Notes: generated by a model from the letters alone, not told the origin. A stretch of 64,000 nucleotides of DNA from Pseudomonadota bacterium (GCA_023423935.1 JAFAEQ010000010.1:124001-188000), one strand, 5' to 3'; positions 41,406 to 51,464 are shown, counted from the first letter of the stretch. Made by a program: numbers and translations.

Positions 41406-42449
41406 ATGTTCAAGAACCTTCGCGGATATTTCTCGAACGACCTGTCCATCGATCTCGGCACTGCAAACACACTCATCTACGTACGCGGTCGCGGCATCGT
41501 CCTCAACGAGCCGTCGGTCGTGGCGATTCGCGAAGAGCCGGGTCGTGCAGGCAAGAAGATCGAAGCCGTCGGTCAGGAAGCCAAGAACATGCTGGGCCGT
41601 ACGCCCGGCCACATCACTGCAATCCGTCCGATGAAGGATGGCGTGATCGCCGACTTCACCGTGACCGAGAAGATGCTGCAGTACTTCATCGAGAAGGTTC
41701 ACGGCAATCGCCTGATGCGTCCCAGCCCCCGGGTGCTGATCTGCGTACCCTATGGCTCGACGCAGGTCGAGCGCCGCGCGATTCAGGAATCGGCCGAAGG
41801 TGCAGGCGCTCGCTGGGTACGACTGATCGAGGAACCGATGGCCGCCGCCGTGGGCGCGGGGCTGCCGGTGCACGAAGCACGCGGCTCGATGGTTCTCGAC
41901 ATCGGCGGCGGCACCTCCGAGGTGGCCGTGATCTCCCTGAACGGCATCGTGTACGCCTCCTCCGTGCGTATCGGTGGCGATCGCTTCGATGACGCCATCA
42001 TTAATTATGTGCGTCGCAACTACGGCATCCTGATCGGCGAGGCCACCGCCGAGAAGATCAAGATCGAGATCGGCTCGGCGTACCCGGGTCAGCAGGTCAA
42101 TGAGATCTCGGTGAAGGGTCGCAATCTTTCCGAAGGTGTGCCGCGCAGCTTCACGCTCAATTCCAACGAGATCCTCGAGGCGCTTCAGGAACCGCTCGCC
42201 GGTATCGTCGGCGCGGTCAAGGTCGCGCTCGAGCAGACGCCGCCGGAACTGGGCGCAGATGTAGCGGAGCGCGGCATCGTCCTCACGGGCGGTGGCGCAT
42301 TGCTTCGCGACATCGACAAGCTGCTGATGGAAGAGACCGGCCTGCCCGTTGTGGTCTCCGAAGATCCGCTCACCTGCGTCGCCCGCGGCGGCGGTCGCAT
42401 GCTCGAGCTGATCGACGAGCATGGCCCGGCGCTCTTCAATCTCGAGTGA
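41406..42449 (+). CDS. mreB: Rod shape-determining protein MreB
   Basis: 347 residues of the actin-like ATPase. ATG 41406 begins MFKNLRGYFSNDLSIDLGTANTL (phosphate-1 loop), followed by RPMKDGVIADF, the phosphate-2 DIGGGTSEVAV loop and the adenosine site LTGGGALL. Polymers on the inner membrane direct lateral wall synthesis. First gene of the mreBCD-mrdA-rodA block; the next gene starts 88 bases on. Confidence 0.98.
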   Translation: MFKNLRGYFSNDLSIDLGTANTLIYVRGRGIVLNEPSVVAIREEPGRAGKKIEAVGQEAKNMLGRTPGHITAIRPMKDGVIADFTVTEKMLQYFIEKVHGNRLMRPSPRVLICVPYGSTQVERRAIQESAEGAGARWVRLIEEPMAAAVGAGLPVHEARGSMVLDIGGGTSEVAVISLNGIVYASSVRIGGDRFDDAIINYVRRNYGILIGEATAEKIKIEIGSAYPGQQVNEISVKGRNLSEGVPRSFTLNSNEILEALQEPLAGIVGAVKVALEQTPPELGADVAERGIVLTGGGALLRDIDKLLMEETGLPVVVSEDPLTCVARGGGRMLELIDEHGPALFNLE

Positions 42450-42537
42450 GCACCCCATCACGTCCCGGGGTCAGCACTGATGGCAGTCTGATCCCATCCG
42501 TCAACGCCTAGGGCCACGCGCCTAGAGCTGCACTCCC

Positions 42538-43542
42538 GTGGTCACCTTAAGCTCCGACAGTCGTCCGATCATCGGCCGAGGTCCTCCGCTCGGAGCGCGC
42601 TTCTTTTTTCTCGCCGTCGTCTCCATCACGATGATGGTGCTCGATCATCGTGGCGGCTACATGGAGCAGACCCGTTCCTGGCTGCAGACTGCGATGACTC
42701 CGCTGTACTCCGTGGTCGAAATGCCCTTCCACGTCTGGGACTGGCTGACCGGCAGCTTCACGGACCGCGACGCTCTGCGGGCCGAGAATGCGAAACTCAA
42801 CGACGAGCTACGTGCGGCACGAGTGAAACTGCTGCGCTTCGATGCGATGACCGAAGAGAACCGCCGGCTCCGAGCCATCCGCAATGCCTCGCAAGGGATC
42901 GGCGAGCGCACGCTCATCGCCGAGATCGTGCGCATCGATGTGGATGCCTATCGCCACCGCGCCCGCATCAATAAAGGAAGCGAAGACGGGGTCTTCAAGG
43001 GCCAGCCCGTTCTGGATGCATTCGGCATCGTAGGCCAGGTAACGCAGGTCGATCGTGTGGGCGCCGAGATCATCATGATCAGCGACAACGAGCATGCGAT
43101 TCCGGTGCAGGTGAATCGCAATGGCATTCGCTCGATCGCCGTGGGAACCGGCGACATCCATCGTATGAGTCTGCCCTTTCTCACCGCCGAGTCGGACGTG
43201 AAGCCCGACGATCTGCTCGTGTCGTCGGGCCTGGATGGAATTTTCCCGGCGGGCTATCCGGTCGCGAAGATCACGAAGGTGGAACGTGACCCCGCCGAAA
43301 CGTTCGCCGTCGTCGAGGCCAGACCGCTCGCTCAGCTCGATCGCTCACGCGAAGTGCTGCTGTTGTGGTTCGAGCGTTCGACCGAAAAGCCCTCCACCGA
43401 GGACCCGTCATCCTCACCTTCGCAACCCGCCGCAGCGCCTCCCTCAGAGGGCGGTGCCGCGTCCGCACCGACCCCAACTGTCGAAGCGCCGAGCGCTCCA
43501 GCACCTGCCTCGACCGCTCCACCGCCGGAGCGCAACGACTGA
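42538..43542 (+). CDS. mreC: Rod shape-determining protein MreC
   Basis: 334 residues from GTG 42538. One transmembrane helix (about 18-36), a coiled-coil stretch (DALRAENAKLNDELRAARVKLL, about 78-115) and the beta-rich MreC periplasmic core (about 120-275). The last 50 residues are a Pro/Ala/Ser-rich disordered tail, longer than in E. coli. It links MreB to PBP2 in the periplasm. Confidence 0.95.
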   Translation: MVTLSSDSRPIIGRGPPLGARFFFLAVVSITMMVLDHRGGYMEQTRSWLQTAMTPLYSVVEMPFHVWDWLTGSFTDRDALRAENAKLNDELRAARVKLLRFDAMTEENRRLRAIRNASQGIGERTLIAEIVRIDVDAYRHRARINKGSEDGVFKGQPVLDAFGIVGQVTQVDRVGAEIIMISDNEHAIPVQVNRNGIRSIAVGTGDIHRMSLPFLTAESDVKPDDLLVSSGLDGIFPAGYPVAKITKVERDPAETFAVVEARPLAQLDRSREVLLLWFERSTEKPSTEDPSSSPSQPAAAPPSEGGAASAPTPTVEAPSAPAPASTAPPPERND

Positions 43543-43588
43543 CCATGCGTACCTCGTTCTTCATGGTTCGTTCGTGGAGTGAAGCCTG

Positions 43589-44068
43589 ATGGCCCAAGGC
43601 TCATCCAGCGGTCTGCGCATAACGATCACCACGCTTCTGGGGCTGATCCTTGCGATCGTGCCGCTGCCGGAGGTCATCCGTCCGGCTCGCCCGCACCTGC
43701 TCCTGCTGCTGGTGATCTACTGGTCGCTGAGCGCACCGCGCGTGGCCGGGCTCATGTTCGCGTGGCTGTGCGGCTTTGCGCTCGATGTCATCAAAGGTCC
43801 GCTCTTCGGCCAGCATGCGATTGCCTTCCTGCTGGTCGCGTATCTGGTGCACAAGGCCCAGCTGCGCATGCGCGTGCTGCCGATCGCTCATCAGACGTTC
43901 TGGGTGTTTGGATTCCTGGCCGCCTATGAATTCGTCGTTTTCTGGATTGACGGCATCATCGGTCCAGCCATAACTACCTGGATGCGATGGCTGCCGGTCA
44001 TCGTGAGCACTGCATTGTGGCCGCTCATCGTTGCAGTGCTCGATACCTGGAACCGGAGCCGCAGGTGA
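43589..44068 (+). CDS. mreD: Rod shape-determining protein MreD
   Basis: 159 residues, about five hydrophobic segments, the MreD pattern PRVAGLMFAWLCGFALDVIK (GlxxDxxxG-like) and the typical short length. Inner-membrane part of the elongasome. It lies 46 bases after mreC and 104 before mrdA. Confidence 0.93.
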   Translation: MAQGSSSGLRITITTLLGLILAIVPLPEVIRPARPHLLLLLVIYWSLSAPRVAGLMFAWLCGFALDVIKGPLFGQHAIAFLLVAYLVHKAQLRMRVLPIAHQTFWVFGFLAAYEFVVFWIDGIIGPAITTWMRWLPVIVSTALWPLIVAVLDTWNRSRR

Positions 44069-44172
44069 GTGAGCGCGCCGGCAGCTGGCCCGCAATGCGC
44101 CAGATCGCCAGCCCCTCGCTCGTTTTCTCCTCAGGCCAGCTGCCAGCAGTTAGTACCTAGTATCCCTATTCA

Positions 44173-46182
44173 ATGTCCCGCTCCGTTCGCATCAAAGATC
44201 ATCACGCCGAGCAGCAGCTGTTCGATCAGCGCGCCATTGCGGCAGGTGTGATCATTGCGCTTGCGATCGGTGCGGTCATCGCGCGTCTGGTGTGGCTGCA
44301 GGTCATCAAGTACGACTACTTCCTCGATCTGTCGCAAGGTAATCGCATCAAGATCGAGCCGATTCCGCCCAATCGGGGACTCATCCTCGATCGCAACGGT
44401 GTGCCTCTTGCGACCAACGCTCCGTCCTATCAGCTGGAGCTGCGGCGCGAGCAGGTTCCGGATCTCGATGCGACGTTGGCCGGGCTCTCGGACATCGGTT
44501 TGCTCGATTCCGACGACATTCCGGCCATCAAGAAGGACATTCGCACGCGGCGCATCTTCGACGCAGTACCGATCAAGCTGCAGCTCAACGAAGAGGAGCT
44601 CGCACGTTTTGCTGCGCGCCGCCACAACTTCCCCGGGGTCGATGTCAAGCCGCGCCTGACGCGCTATTACCCGCTGGGCGTCAGCAGCGTGCATGCGACC
44701 GGCTACGTCGGCGCCATCAGCGAAGAAGACAAGAAGACACTGAACATCGACGACTACGCCGGCACGACGCTCACGGGCAAGAGCGGCGTGGAGAAAGCGT
44801 ACGAGTCCGAGCTGCACGGTACGGCCGGTCTGCAGCAGCTGCTCGTGAACGCGCAAGGTCGCAGCGTCGAGCGCATCGGCCGCGCACGCGTCGATCTCGT
44901 GCGCAAAGAACCGGTCGCGGGCAACGACCTCTTCCTGACCATCGATCAGCACGTGCAGCAGGTCGCCGAAGAAGCCTTGCGCACTCAGCGCGGCTCCGTC
45001 GTCGCCATCGATCCTTCGAACGGTGACGTGATCGCATTCGTGAGCACGCCGGCGTTCGATCCCAATCTGTTTGCGCGCGGTCTGAGTCGCGCTCAGTACC
45101 TCGCATTGACGAATGATCCGGAGCGGCCGATGTACGACCGCGCCATTCGTGGCGTCTATCCGCCGGGCTCGACGATCAAACCCTTGATGGGTCTCGCTGC
45201 GCTTCAGTACGGCGTGGTGACACCTGATCACACCGAGCTCTGTCGCGGCATGTTCCGCTTGCCACGCGTGAGCCGCCCATGGCGCGACTGGAACTGGGAC
45301 AAGGGCGGTCACGGCCCGGTGAACATGCGCAAGGCCATCGCGACCTCATGCGACGTGTACTTCTATGACACGGCGAACATCATGGGCATCGATCGAATTC
45401 ACGATTTCCTCGAGCAATTCGGCCTGGGCGCGCCCACGGGAATCGACATTCCGGGCGAGCTGACCGGCATCCTGCCCTCGACCAAATGGAAAAGAACGAG
45501 GTTCAAGCAGGCCGAAATGCAGCAGTGGTATCCGGGCGATACGATCAGCGTCGGCATCGGCCAGGGCTACATGTCTGCGACGCCGCTGCAGCTCGCGCAC
45601 TTTGCGGCCGCGATCGCGGCGCGCGGTCAGCGATTCCAGCCGCGGCTCGTCAAAGCCATCCGCGACGTGAAGACCGGTCAGGTTCGGGAACTGGAGCCCA
45701 AAGCATTGCCGTCGGTGAAGACCGCGGACCCTGGCGCCTGGGATATCGCGATCGACGGCATGATCGATGTGGCGAACGCACCTTACGGAACCGCGCGTGC
45801 CGTAGGGGCAAACTCGAACTATCTGCTCGCCGGCAAGAGCGGCACCGCACAGGTCTTCAAGGCCGCCGCCAACGAACGCGTGCGTAAAGCAGGCGAACTG
45901 CAGGAACACCTGCGCGACCACGTGCTCTTCATCGCCTTCGGCCCTGCGGATGCGCCCATGCCGAAGATGGCAGTCGCCGTCGTGATCGAAAATGCACGCC
46001 CACTTCCGGGCACGAACTCCGCCGGCGGTAGCTCGGTGGCCGGGCCGATCGCGCGCAGAGTGCTGGATTCCTATCTGCTCACGCCCGAGCAATGGCAGGA
46101 AGCCGAGCAGAAACGCAGGGAGGCCGAAGAGAAAAGAGCCAAGGCCGTCGCCGCATCCGCGCCACGTCGCGGCACCGAGTGA
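44173..46182 (+). CDS. mrdA: Penicillin-binding protein 2, elongasome transpeptidase
   Basis: 669 residues. A cytoplasmic start, one membrane helix (about 20-45), the pedestal domain (about 60-235; NRGLILDRNG, RYYPLG) and the transpeptidase domain with S333-TIK336 (PPGSTIKP), S-C-D (SCDVYFYDTA) and K-S-G (GKSGTAQV). It crosslinks lateral peptidoglycan together with RodA. A charged C-terminal tail (EAEQKRREAEEKRAK) is unusual in length. No clear Shine-Dalgarno precedes ATG 44173. Confidence 0.97.
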   Translation: MSRSVRIKDHHAEQQLFDQRAIAAGVIIALAIGAVIARLVWLQVIKYDYFLDLSQGNRIKIEPIPPNRGLILDRNGVPLATNAPSYQLELRREQVPDLDATLAGLSDIGLLDSDDIPAIKKDIRTRRIFDAVPIKLQLNEEELARFAARRHNFPGVDVKPRLTRYYPLGVSSVHATGYVGAISEEDKKTLNIDDYAGTTLTGKSGVEKAYESELHGTAGLQQLLVNAQGRSVERIGRARVDLVRKEPVAGNDLFLTIDQHVQQVAEEALRTQRGSVVAIDPSNGDVIAFVSTPAFDPNLFARGLSRAQYLALTNDPERPMYDRAIRGVYPPGSTIKPLMGLAALQYGVVTPDHTELCRGMFRLPRVSRPWRDWNWDKGGHGPVNMRKAIATSCDVYFYDTANIMGIDRIHDFLEQFGLGAPTGIDIPGELTGILPSTKWKRTRFKQAEMQQWYPGDTISVGIGQGYMSATPLQLAHFAAAIAARGQRFQPRLVKAIRDVKTGQVRELEPKALPSVKTADPGAWDIAIDGMIDVANAPYGTARAVGANSNYLLAGKSGTAQVFKAAANERVRKAGELQEHLRDHVLFIAFGPADAPMPKMAVAVVIENARPLPGTNSAGGSSVAGPIARRVLDSYLLTPEQWQEAEQKRREAEEKRAKAVAASAPRRGTE

Positions 46183-46192
46183 GAATGGAACG

Positions 46193-47332
46193 ATGGAAGT
46201 AGGCACCCTCGACAGCTCACGTACTCAACGCACCCTGACGGGCTCGGCGCGGCTGCTGCTCGCGTTGCATCTGGACGGCCCTTTGTTCATCGCGCTCTGC
46301 CTGCTGGTGTCGATCGGCATCACGGTGGTCTTCAGCGCATCGGGCCGCAGCATGGTGATGCTGGAGGCGCAGTTGATCCGCTTCGCGCTCGCCGTCGTCG
46401 CCATGGTGATGCTCGCGCAGATTCCACCGCGCCTGATTCGCGCGGCGACGCCCTGGATCTATCTGCTCGGACTGGTGCTGCTACTCGTCGTCATGCTGAC
46501 CGGCGATATCGCCATGGGCGCGCAGCGCTGGCTGGATCTTGGTTTCCTGCGATTCCAGCCGTCCGAGATCATGAAGATCGCCGTTCCGCTCGCGTGCGCC
46601 TGGTATCTGAACGAGCGCGTGCTCCCGCCGAGCTTCACATCTGTAGTTGTCGTCGGAGCAGCGATCCTGATCCCTACCATCATCATCGCTGAGCAGCCGG
46701 ACCTCGGCACGTCCCTGCTCGTCGCCGCCGCGGGCGGCATGGTGATCCTGCTCGCAGGCCTGTCCGTCAAGCTGATTGCGGGCGTCATTGCCTTGCTGAT
46801 TCCGACGGCGTACGTCGCCTGGCAGTTCCTGCTGCACGATTACCAGCGTCAGCGTGTGCTCACTTTCCTCGATCCGCAGACTGACCCGCTGGGCTCGGGC
46901 TATCACATCATTCAGTCGCAGATCGCGATCGGTTCAGGCGGCATCTTCGGCAAGGGCTATTTGAACGGCAGTCAGGCGCAGCTCGAATTTCTGCCCGAGC
47001 GTTCGACGGACTTCATCTTCGCGGTGATCGGCGAGGAATGGGGACTGATCGGGCTCATCACCGTGCTGCTGCTGTATCTGTTCGTCATCGGCCGTGCGCT
47101 CTATCTCGCTGCCGGGTCGCAGGACACCTTCGCGCGTCTGGCTGCAGGCAGTCTCGCACTGACCTTCGCCGTCTATGTGTTCGTGAACGCAGGCATGGTC
47201 ACAGGAATTCTGCCTGTGGTCGGCGTGCCGCTACCGCTCGTCAGTTATGGCGGCACCTCGATGGTGACCCTCATGGCGGGTTTCGGTATTCTCATGTCGC
47301 TCTGCACGAAGCGAAAGCTCGTGGGTCGCTGA
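46193..47332 (+). CDS. rodA: Rod shape-determining protein RodA (SEDS glycosyltransferase)
   Basis: 379 residues, about ten membrane helices, with the SEDS landmarks MGAQRWLDLGFLRFQPSE, EQPDLGTSL and the long loop QSQIAIGSGGIFGKG ... FLPERSTDFIFAVIGEEWG, plus LVSYGGTSM near the end. It polymerises lipid II and works with PBP2. It begins 10 bases after mrdA, so the two are translationally close. Confidence 0.97.
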   Translation: MEVGTLDSSRTQRTLTGSARLLLALHLDGPLFIALCLLVSIGITVVFSASGRSMVMLEAQLIRFALAVVAMVMLAQIPPRLIRAATPWIYLLGLVLLLVVMLTGDIAMGAQRWLDLGFLRFQPSEIMKIAVPLACAWYLNERVLPPSFTSVVVVGAAILIPTIIIAEQPDLGTSLLVAAAGGMVILLAGLSVKLIAGVIALLIPTAYVAWQFLLHDYQRQRVLTFLDPQTDPLGSGYHIIQSQIAIGSGGIFGKGYLNGSQAQLEFLPERSTDFIFAVIGEEWGLIGLITVLLLYLFVIGRALYLAAGSQDTFARLAAGSLALTFAVYVFVNAGMVTGILPVVGVPLPLVSYGGTSMVTLMAGFGILMSLCTKRKLVGR

Positions 47333-47392
47333 TTCGCGACGCGCGATGACCCCTCACGCGCAACCAATTCGCGCCATCAATGTCAGAACGAC

Positions 47393-48385
47393 GTGATCTC
47401 AACGCAGCACCTTCTTTTCGCATTCTTTCTCTTTGCCAGTTCGTTGAGCCTTCCGGCCGCGGCACTCGATACGTCGCGCGACGACGTGCGCGGCTTCATC
47501 GAAGAGATGCGACGCGACTACGATTTCGATCGCAAGCAGCTCGATGCTCTTTTAGGCGGCGCGGAAATCAAGCAGTCGATCATCGACGCCATGACGCGGC
47601 CCGCCGAACGCGTGAGGCCATGGCATGAATACCGCGCACAGTTCCTGGCGCCGAAGCGCATTCAACAAGGTTCCGAGTTCTGGCGAGCACATGCGCAGCG
47701 TCTCGAGAGTCTCGCCGACGATGAGCTCGCCGATGTCGTGGTGGGTATCCTCGGCGTTGAAACCCTGTATGGACGCGTAACCGGTCGATTCCGGGTGGTC
47801 GATGCGCTTGCAACCCTCGCATTCGAATATCCGCCTCGCGCAGAATTCTTCCGCAATCAGTTGCGCGAGTTTCTGCTGCTCACCCGCGAAGAGCATGTCG
47901 ATCCTGCCAAGGCACTGGGATCGTATGCAGGCGCGATGGGTTCACCGCAGTTCATCGCGAGCAGCTATCGCAATTTCGCGGTCGATGCCGACGGCGACGG
48001 TCGTCGTGATCTGTGGGGCAACTGGGATGACGTGATCGCGAGCGTCGGCAACTACCTGCGTGCGCATGGCTGGCGCAATGGGGAAGAGGTGGTCGTTTCA
48101 GCAACGCTCGAAGATGCGGACCTCAGCCGCTTCACCGTCGGCAAGGCCGAGCTCAATGAAACGGTACAGACGCTTCGGGAGAAAGGCGTTCGCTTCGATA
48201 CGCGTCAGCCGGCAGATGCGCCTGCAATGCTGATCGCTGCCGAAGGCAAGAGCGGTCCTGAGTATCGCGTGGGCTTCAACAACTTCTACGTGGTGACCCG
48301 CTACAACCGTAGCCTCATGTATTCGATGGCCGTGCACGATTTGGGTCGGGCCGTCCAGATTGCAGCCCAAGCGGAGGGACGATGA
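47393..48385 (+). CDS. mltB: Membrane-bound lytic murein transglycosylase B family
   Basis: 330 residues from GTG 47393. N-terminal signal (about 1-25, ending in PAAALD; no lipobox Cys, so periplasmic rather than lipid-anchored). Catalytic E123 in VGILGVETLYG, then GSYAGAMGSPQFIASSYRNFA and DLWGNWDDVIASVGNYL, the MltB/SltB pattern. It cleaves glycan strands with 1,6-anhydro product. It overlaps rlpA by 4 bases. Confidence 0.92.
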   Translation: MISTQHLLFAFFLFASSLSLPAAALDTSRDDVRGFIEEMRRDYDFDRKQLDALLGGAEIKQSIIDAMTRPAERVRPWHEYRAQFLAPKRIQQGSEFWRAHAQRLESLADDELADVVVGILGVETLYGRVTGRFRVVDALATLAFEYPPRAEFFRNQLREFLLLTREEHVDPAKALGSYAGAMGSPQFIASSYRNFAVDADGDGRRDLWGNWDDVIASVGNYLRAHGWRNGEEVVVSATLEDADLSRFTVGKAELNETVQTLREKGVRFDTRQPADAPAMLIAAEGKSGPEYRVGFNNFYVVTRYNRSLMYSMAVHDLGRAVQIAAQAEGR

Positions 48386-49206
48386 TTGCAGCGTCTGTAG
48401 TGCGCCCTCTCACCCTGACGGTATTCGCATTGGTTCTCGCCGCGTGTACGACACCCGCCACGCGCACCACGACTCCCCCGCCGACACCGAAGTTTCCCGA
48501 TCCGGCGCATCCGTCGGTTCCGCCGCCCAAAGACCTCGAGAGCATTCCCGATGTCGTCCCGAAGTTCGAACCGCGCTCTGCCCGGGGGAATCCGCCGTTC
48601 TACGATGTGCTGGGCAAGCGCTATTTCGTCATGACCACGGCCGCGGGCTACGTCGAGCGGGGCGTCGCGTCGTGGTACGGACCCGGCTTTCACACTGCAA
48701 AGACCTCGAATGGCGAGCCCTACGACATGTATGGCATGACGGCTGCGCACAAAACGCTGCCGCTGCCCAGCTACGTTCAGGTGACGAATCTGAAGAACGG
48801 GAAGAGCGTCGTCGTGCGCGTGAACGATCGCGGGCCTTTCAAGGATGGCCGCATCATCGATCTGTCGTACACGGCGGCGACCAAGCTCGACATCCTGCGC
48901 GATGGCACAGCATTCGTGGAGGTTCGGGCGATCACGCCGGAATCACCCTCGCCCTCCGCTGCGCCGCCTGCTACAGGGCTCTTCGTGCAAGCGGGCGCGT
49001 TCGGCGCCGAGGCCAACGCGTCGCAGCTTCTGTCTCAGCTCAAGACGAAAGGTGTGCAGAACGCATTCGTGCGCGCCGATGAGGTGAATGGCAAGAAAAT
49101 GTATCGCGTGCGCGTGGGCCCGATTCCATCGGTGCCGGAGTTCGATCGTGTCGTCGCGCGGCTCAAATCCCTTGGAATTGCCGATGCCCGATTGGCGATG
49201 GATTGA
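48382..49206 (+). CDS. rlpA: RlpA-type lipoprotein with SPOR domain
   Basis: 274 residues. Lipobox LAAC (Cys about 22), Pro/Thr linker, double-psi beta barrel (about 88-175; ASWYGPGFHTAKTSNGEPYD and VRVNDRGPF with the catalytic-type Asp) and a C-terminal SPOR domain (about 195-274). RlpA binds denuded glycans at the septum and in Pseudomonas is a lytic transglycosylase. ATG overlaps the mltB stop. Confidence 0.94.
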   Translation: MIAASVVRPLTLTVFALVLAACTTPATRTTTPPPTPKFPDPAHPSVPPPKDLESIPDVVPKFEPRSARGNPPFYDVLGKRYFVMTTAAGYVERGVASWYGPGFHTAKTSNGEPYDMYGMTAAHKTLPLPSYVQVTNLKNGKSVVVRVNDRGPFKDGRIIDLSYTAATKLDILRDGTAFVEVRAITPESPSPSAAPPATGLFVQAGAFGAEANASQLLSQLKTKGVQNAFVRADEVNGKKMYRVRVGPIPSVPEFDRVVARLKSLGIADARLAMD

Positions 49207-49316
49207 ACTCCGTATCCGCAATCCCGCAGCCATTTCTCCGCCACTTTTCGTCTACATTCCAGCGCCTGCGCTGGTTAGAATTCGCTCCCGCTTCGCCCAC
49301 GACGGTGATCCGCCTC

Positions 49317-50534
49317 ATGTCCGCTCGCCTCGCCCGCCTCACGCTCCTGACGCTCGTCTTTGCCCTCACGGCATGCTCCGACCCGGACGTCACGACGCAA
49401 ACCACCAGTATCGTCGCGCCTATTCCGAATACCGTGGCCGGAACGACGCCTCCCGAGAAGGCGCCGCCGATCCCAGCCCCGCCGCAGGTGCAGGCTCGGG
49501 GCTACTTCCTGCTCGATTTCGTCAGCGGGCAGGTGCTTGCGACGAGCAATGAGAACGAGCGACTCGAGCCTGCGAGTCTGACCAAGCTCATGAGTGCATA
49601 TGCCGTCTTTCATGCGCTCAAGGACGGTCGCATCAAACTCTCCGACATGGTGACGATCAGCCGGCATGCGCGCGCTCAGGAGGGCTCACGCATGTTCGTG
49701 GACGTCGGCACACAGGTGAGCGTCGAGAATCTGATCCAGGGAATGATCGTGCAGTCCGGCAACGATGCTACGGTGGCTCTCGCCGAGCATGTGGCGGGCA
49801 GTGAACCGGTCTTCGTGGACCTCATGAATCAGTACGCACAACAGCTCGGCATGACCAGCACGCATTTCCAGAATTCGCCCGGCATGCCCTCGCCGGAGCA
49901 CTACACGACTGCGCGCGACATGGGCATGCTCGCCGCAGCGTTGATCCGCGACTATCCCGAGTACTACAAGTGGTATTCGCAGCGCGAATTCACCTGGAAC
50001 AAGATCACTCAGCCCAATCGCAACGGCTTGCTCGAGCGCGACCCGACCGTGGACGGCCTGAAGACCGGGCACACCGAATCTGCCGGCTATTGCCTGGTGT
50101 CATCCGCAAAGCGAGATGACATGCGCATCATTTCCATTGTGATGGGTGCTCCGAGCATCCGTGCTCGCGAGGACGCGAGCGCCGCACTGATCAACTACGG
50201 CTTCCGTTTCTTCGAGACGCGCAAGTTGTTCGCCGCCGGACAACCGATCGTGAATGCCGCGGTGTGGAAAGGTGAATCGGACGACGCATCCTTCACAGTC
50301 GCGCAGGATGTGTACGTCACGTTCCCCCGAGGACAGGAAAACACGCTGAGCGCCACGGCGGATCTGCCCGACCCGCTGCTCGCGCCGCTCGCCACGTCGC
50401 AAACAGCGGGCAATCTTCGCCTGCTGCGCGAAGGTCGCGAGATCGGCAGCTATCCGCTCTACCCCGTCGCCGACGTGCCGCAAGGCGGCTTCTTCGGACG
50501 CATGATCGATAGCGTGAAACTCTGGATGCATTGA
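49317..50534 (+). CDS. dacA: D-alanyl-D-alanine carboxypeptidase (PBP5/6 type), predicted lipoprotein
   Basis: 405 residues. The penicillin-binding motifs are S87-LTK90, S147-GN149 and K249-TG251; the later CLVSSAKR and RFFETRK segments and the beta-rich C-terminal domain match DacA. It trims D-Ala from pentapeptides. Unlike E. coli DacA, the signal ends in a lipobox (ALTAC20) followed by a Pro/Thr linker, while the C-terminal amphipathic FFGRMIDSVKLWMH remains. I chose ATG 49317 for the signal; the frame extends further upstream but overlaps rlpA. Confidence 0.94.
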   Translation: MSARLARLTLLTLVFALTACSDPDVTTQTTSIVAPIPNTVAGTTPPEKAPPIPAPPQVQARGYFLLDFVSGQVLATSNENERLEPASLTKLMSAYAVFHALKDGRIKLSDMVTISRHARAQEGSRMFVDVGTQVSVENLIQGMIVQSGNDATVALAEHVAGSEPVFVDLMNQYAQQLGMTSTHFQNSPGMPSPEHYTTARDMGMLAAALIRDYPEYYKWYSQREFTWNKITQPNRNGLLERDPTVDGLKTGHTESAGYCLVSSAKRDDMRIISIVMGAPSIRAREDASAALINYGFRFFETRKLFAAGQPIVNAAVWKGESDDASFTVAQDVYVTFPRGQENTLSATADLPDPLLAPLATSQTAGNLRLLREGREIGSYPLYPVADVPQGGFFGRMIDSVKLWMH

Positions 50535-50541
50535 GCGCTCG

Positions 50542-51414
50542 ATGCCGCTGCCCGTCTGCTATCTGAACGGAGAATACGTTTCGCTGGCAGACGCGCGGAT
50601 CTCGCCGCTCGATCGGGGCTTTCTGTTCGGCGACAGCGTGTATGAAGTGCTGCCGGTGTTCGATGGCCGCATGTTTCGCTTCCGCGAACATTTCGACCGA
50701 CTCGCCCGAAGCCTCGATGAGATTCACCTGACTTCGCCGCATTCGCACGAGCAATGGCTCGGATTGTTGAACGAGCTCATTGCCCGTAACGGCGGCGGAG
50801 CCATGTACCTGTACGTGCAGGTGACGCGCGGCATGGAATACGGCCGCAATCATGCGTTTCCGAAAGACTCGCGGCCCACTGTATTTGCGCTGGCTTCACA
50901 GCTACCGACAATGACGCCGCACCAGCAGGAACACGGGCTCGCCGCGATCACGATCGAAGACTTCCGCTGGGGTCGATGCGATATCAAAGCGACGACGCTG
51001 CTCGCCAATGTGCTGATGAAGCAGACGGCAAGCGAGGCCGGCGCTCAAGAGGCGATCATCGTCCGGGACAATGAAGTGCTCGAAGGCTCATCGACGAGCA
51101 TTTTTGCAGTCATCGAAGGCACGCTCATCACGCCGCCCAACAGTCATCGCATCCTGCCGGGCACGACTCGCGAGGTGACGCTCGAGCTCGCGCAGGACCT
51201 CATGCCCACGCAAATCCGCAGCATCAGCGTCGCCGAGATGTTTGCCGCCGATGAGATCTGGATCGCCGCCGCCACCCGCGACGTATTACCCATCACGCGA
51301 GTAGATGGTCGATCGATCGGCAGCGGCAGGCCCGGTCCGCAGTGGCGCAGGATGACGCAAGCCTTTGCAGCGCTGCGATCGAACCTGGCTGGCACGCCCG
51401 CCTACGCACCTTGA
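50542..51414 (+). CDS. dat: D-amino acid (D-alanine) aminotransferase, class IV PLP
   Basis: 290 residues. PLP lysine K149 (RCDIKATTLLAN), the class IV opening YLNGEYVSLADARISPLDRG, and the EGSSTSIFAV phosphate-binding block. A RxxH-like RGMEYGRNHAF loop is present, matching D-amino acid rather than branched-chain enzymes. It would supply D-Glu/D-Ala for peptidoglycan, which fits the position 7 bases after dacA. Confidence 0.88.
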   Translation: MPLPVCYLNGEYVSLADARISPLDRGFLFGDSVYEVLPVFDGRMFRFREHFDRLARSLDEIHLTSPHSHEQWLGLLNELIARNGGGAMYLYVQVTRGMEYGRNHAFPKDSRPTVFALASQLPTMTPHQQEHGLAAITIEDFRWGRCDIKATTLLANVLMKQTASEAGAQEAIIVRDNEVLEGSSTSIFAVIEGTLITPPNSHRILPGTTREVTLELAQDLMPTQIRSISVAEMFAADEIWIAAATRDVLPITRVDGRSIGSGRPGPQWRRMTQAFAALRSNLAGTPAYAP

Positions 51415-51464
51415 TTTGATTGCCGCCTGAACCCATCTGGGTAAAAAGCCTTCGGAGCGTCGAC

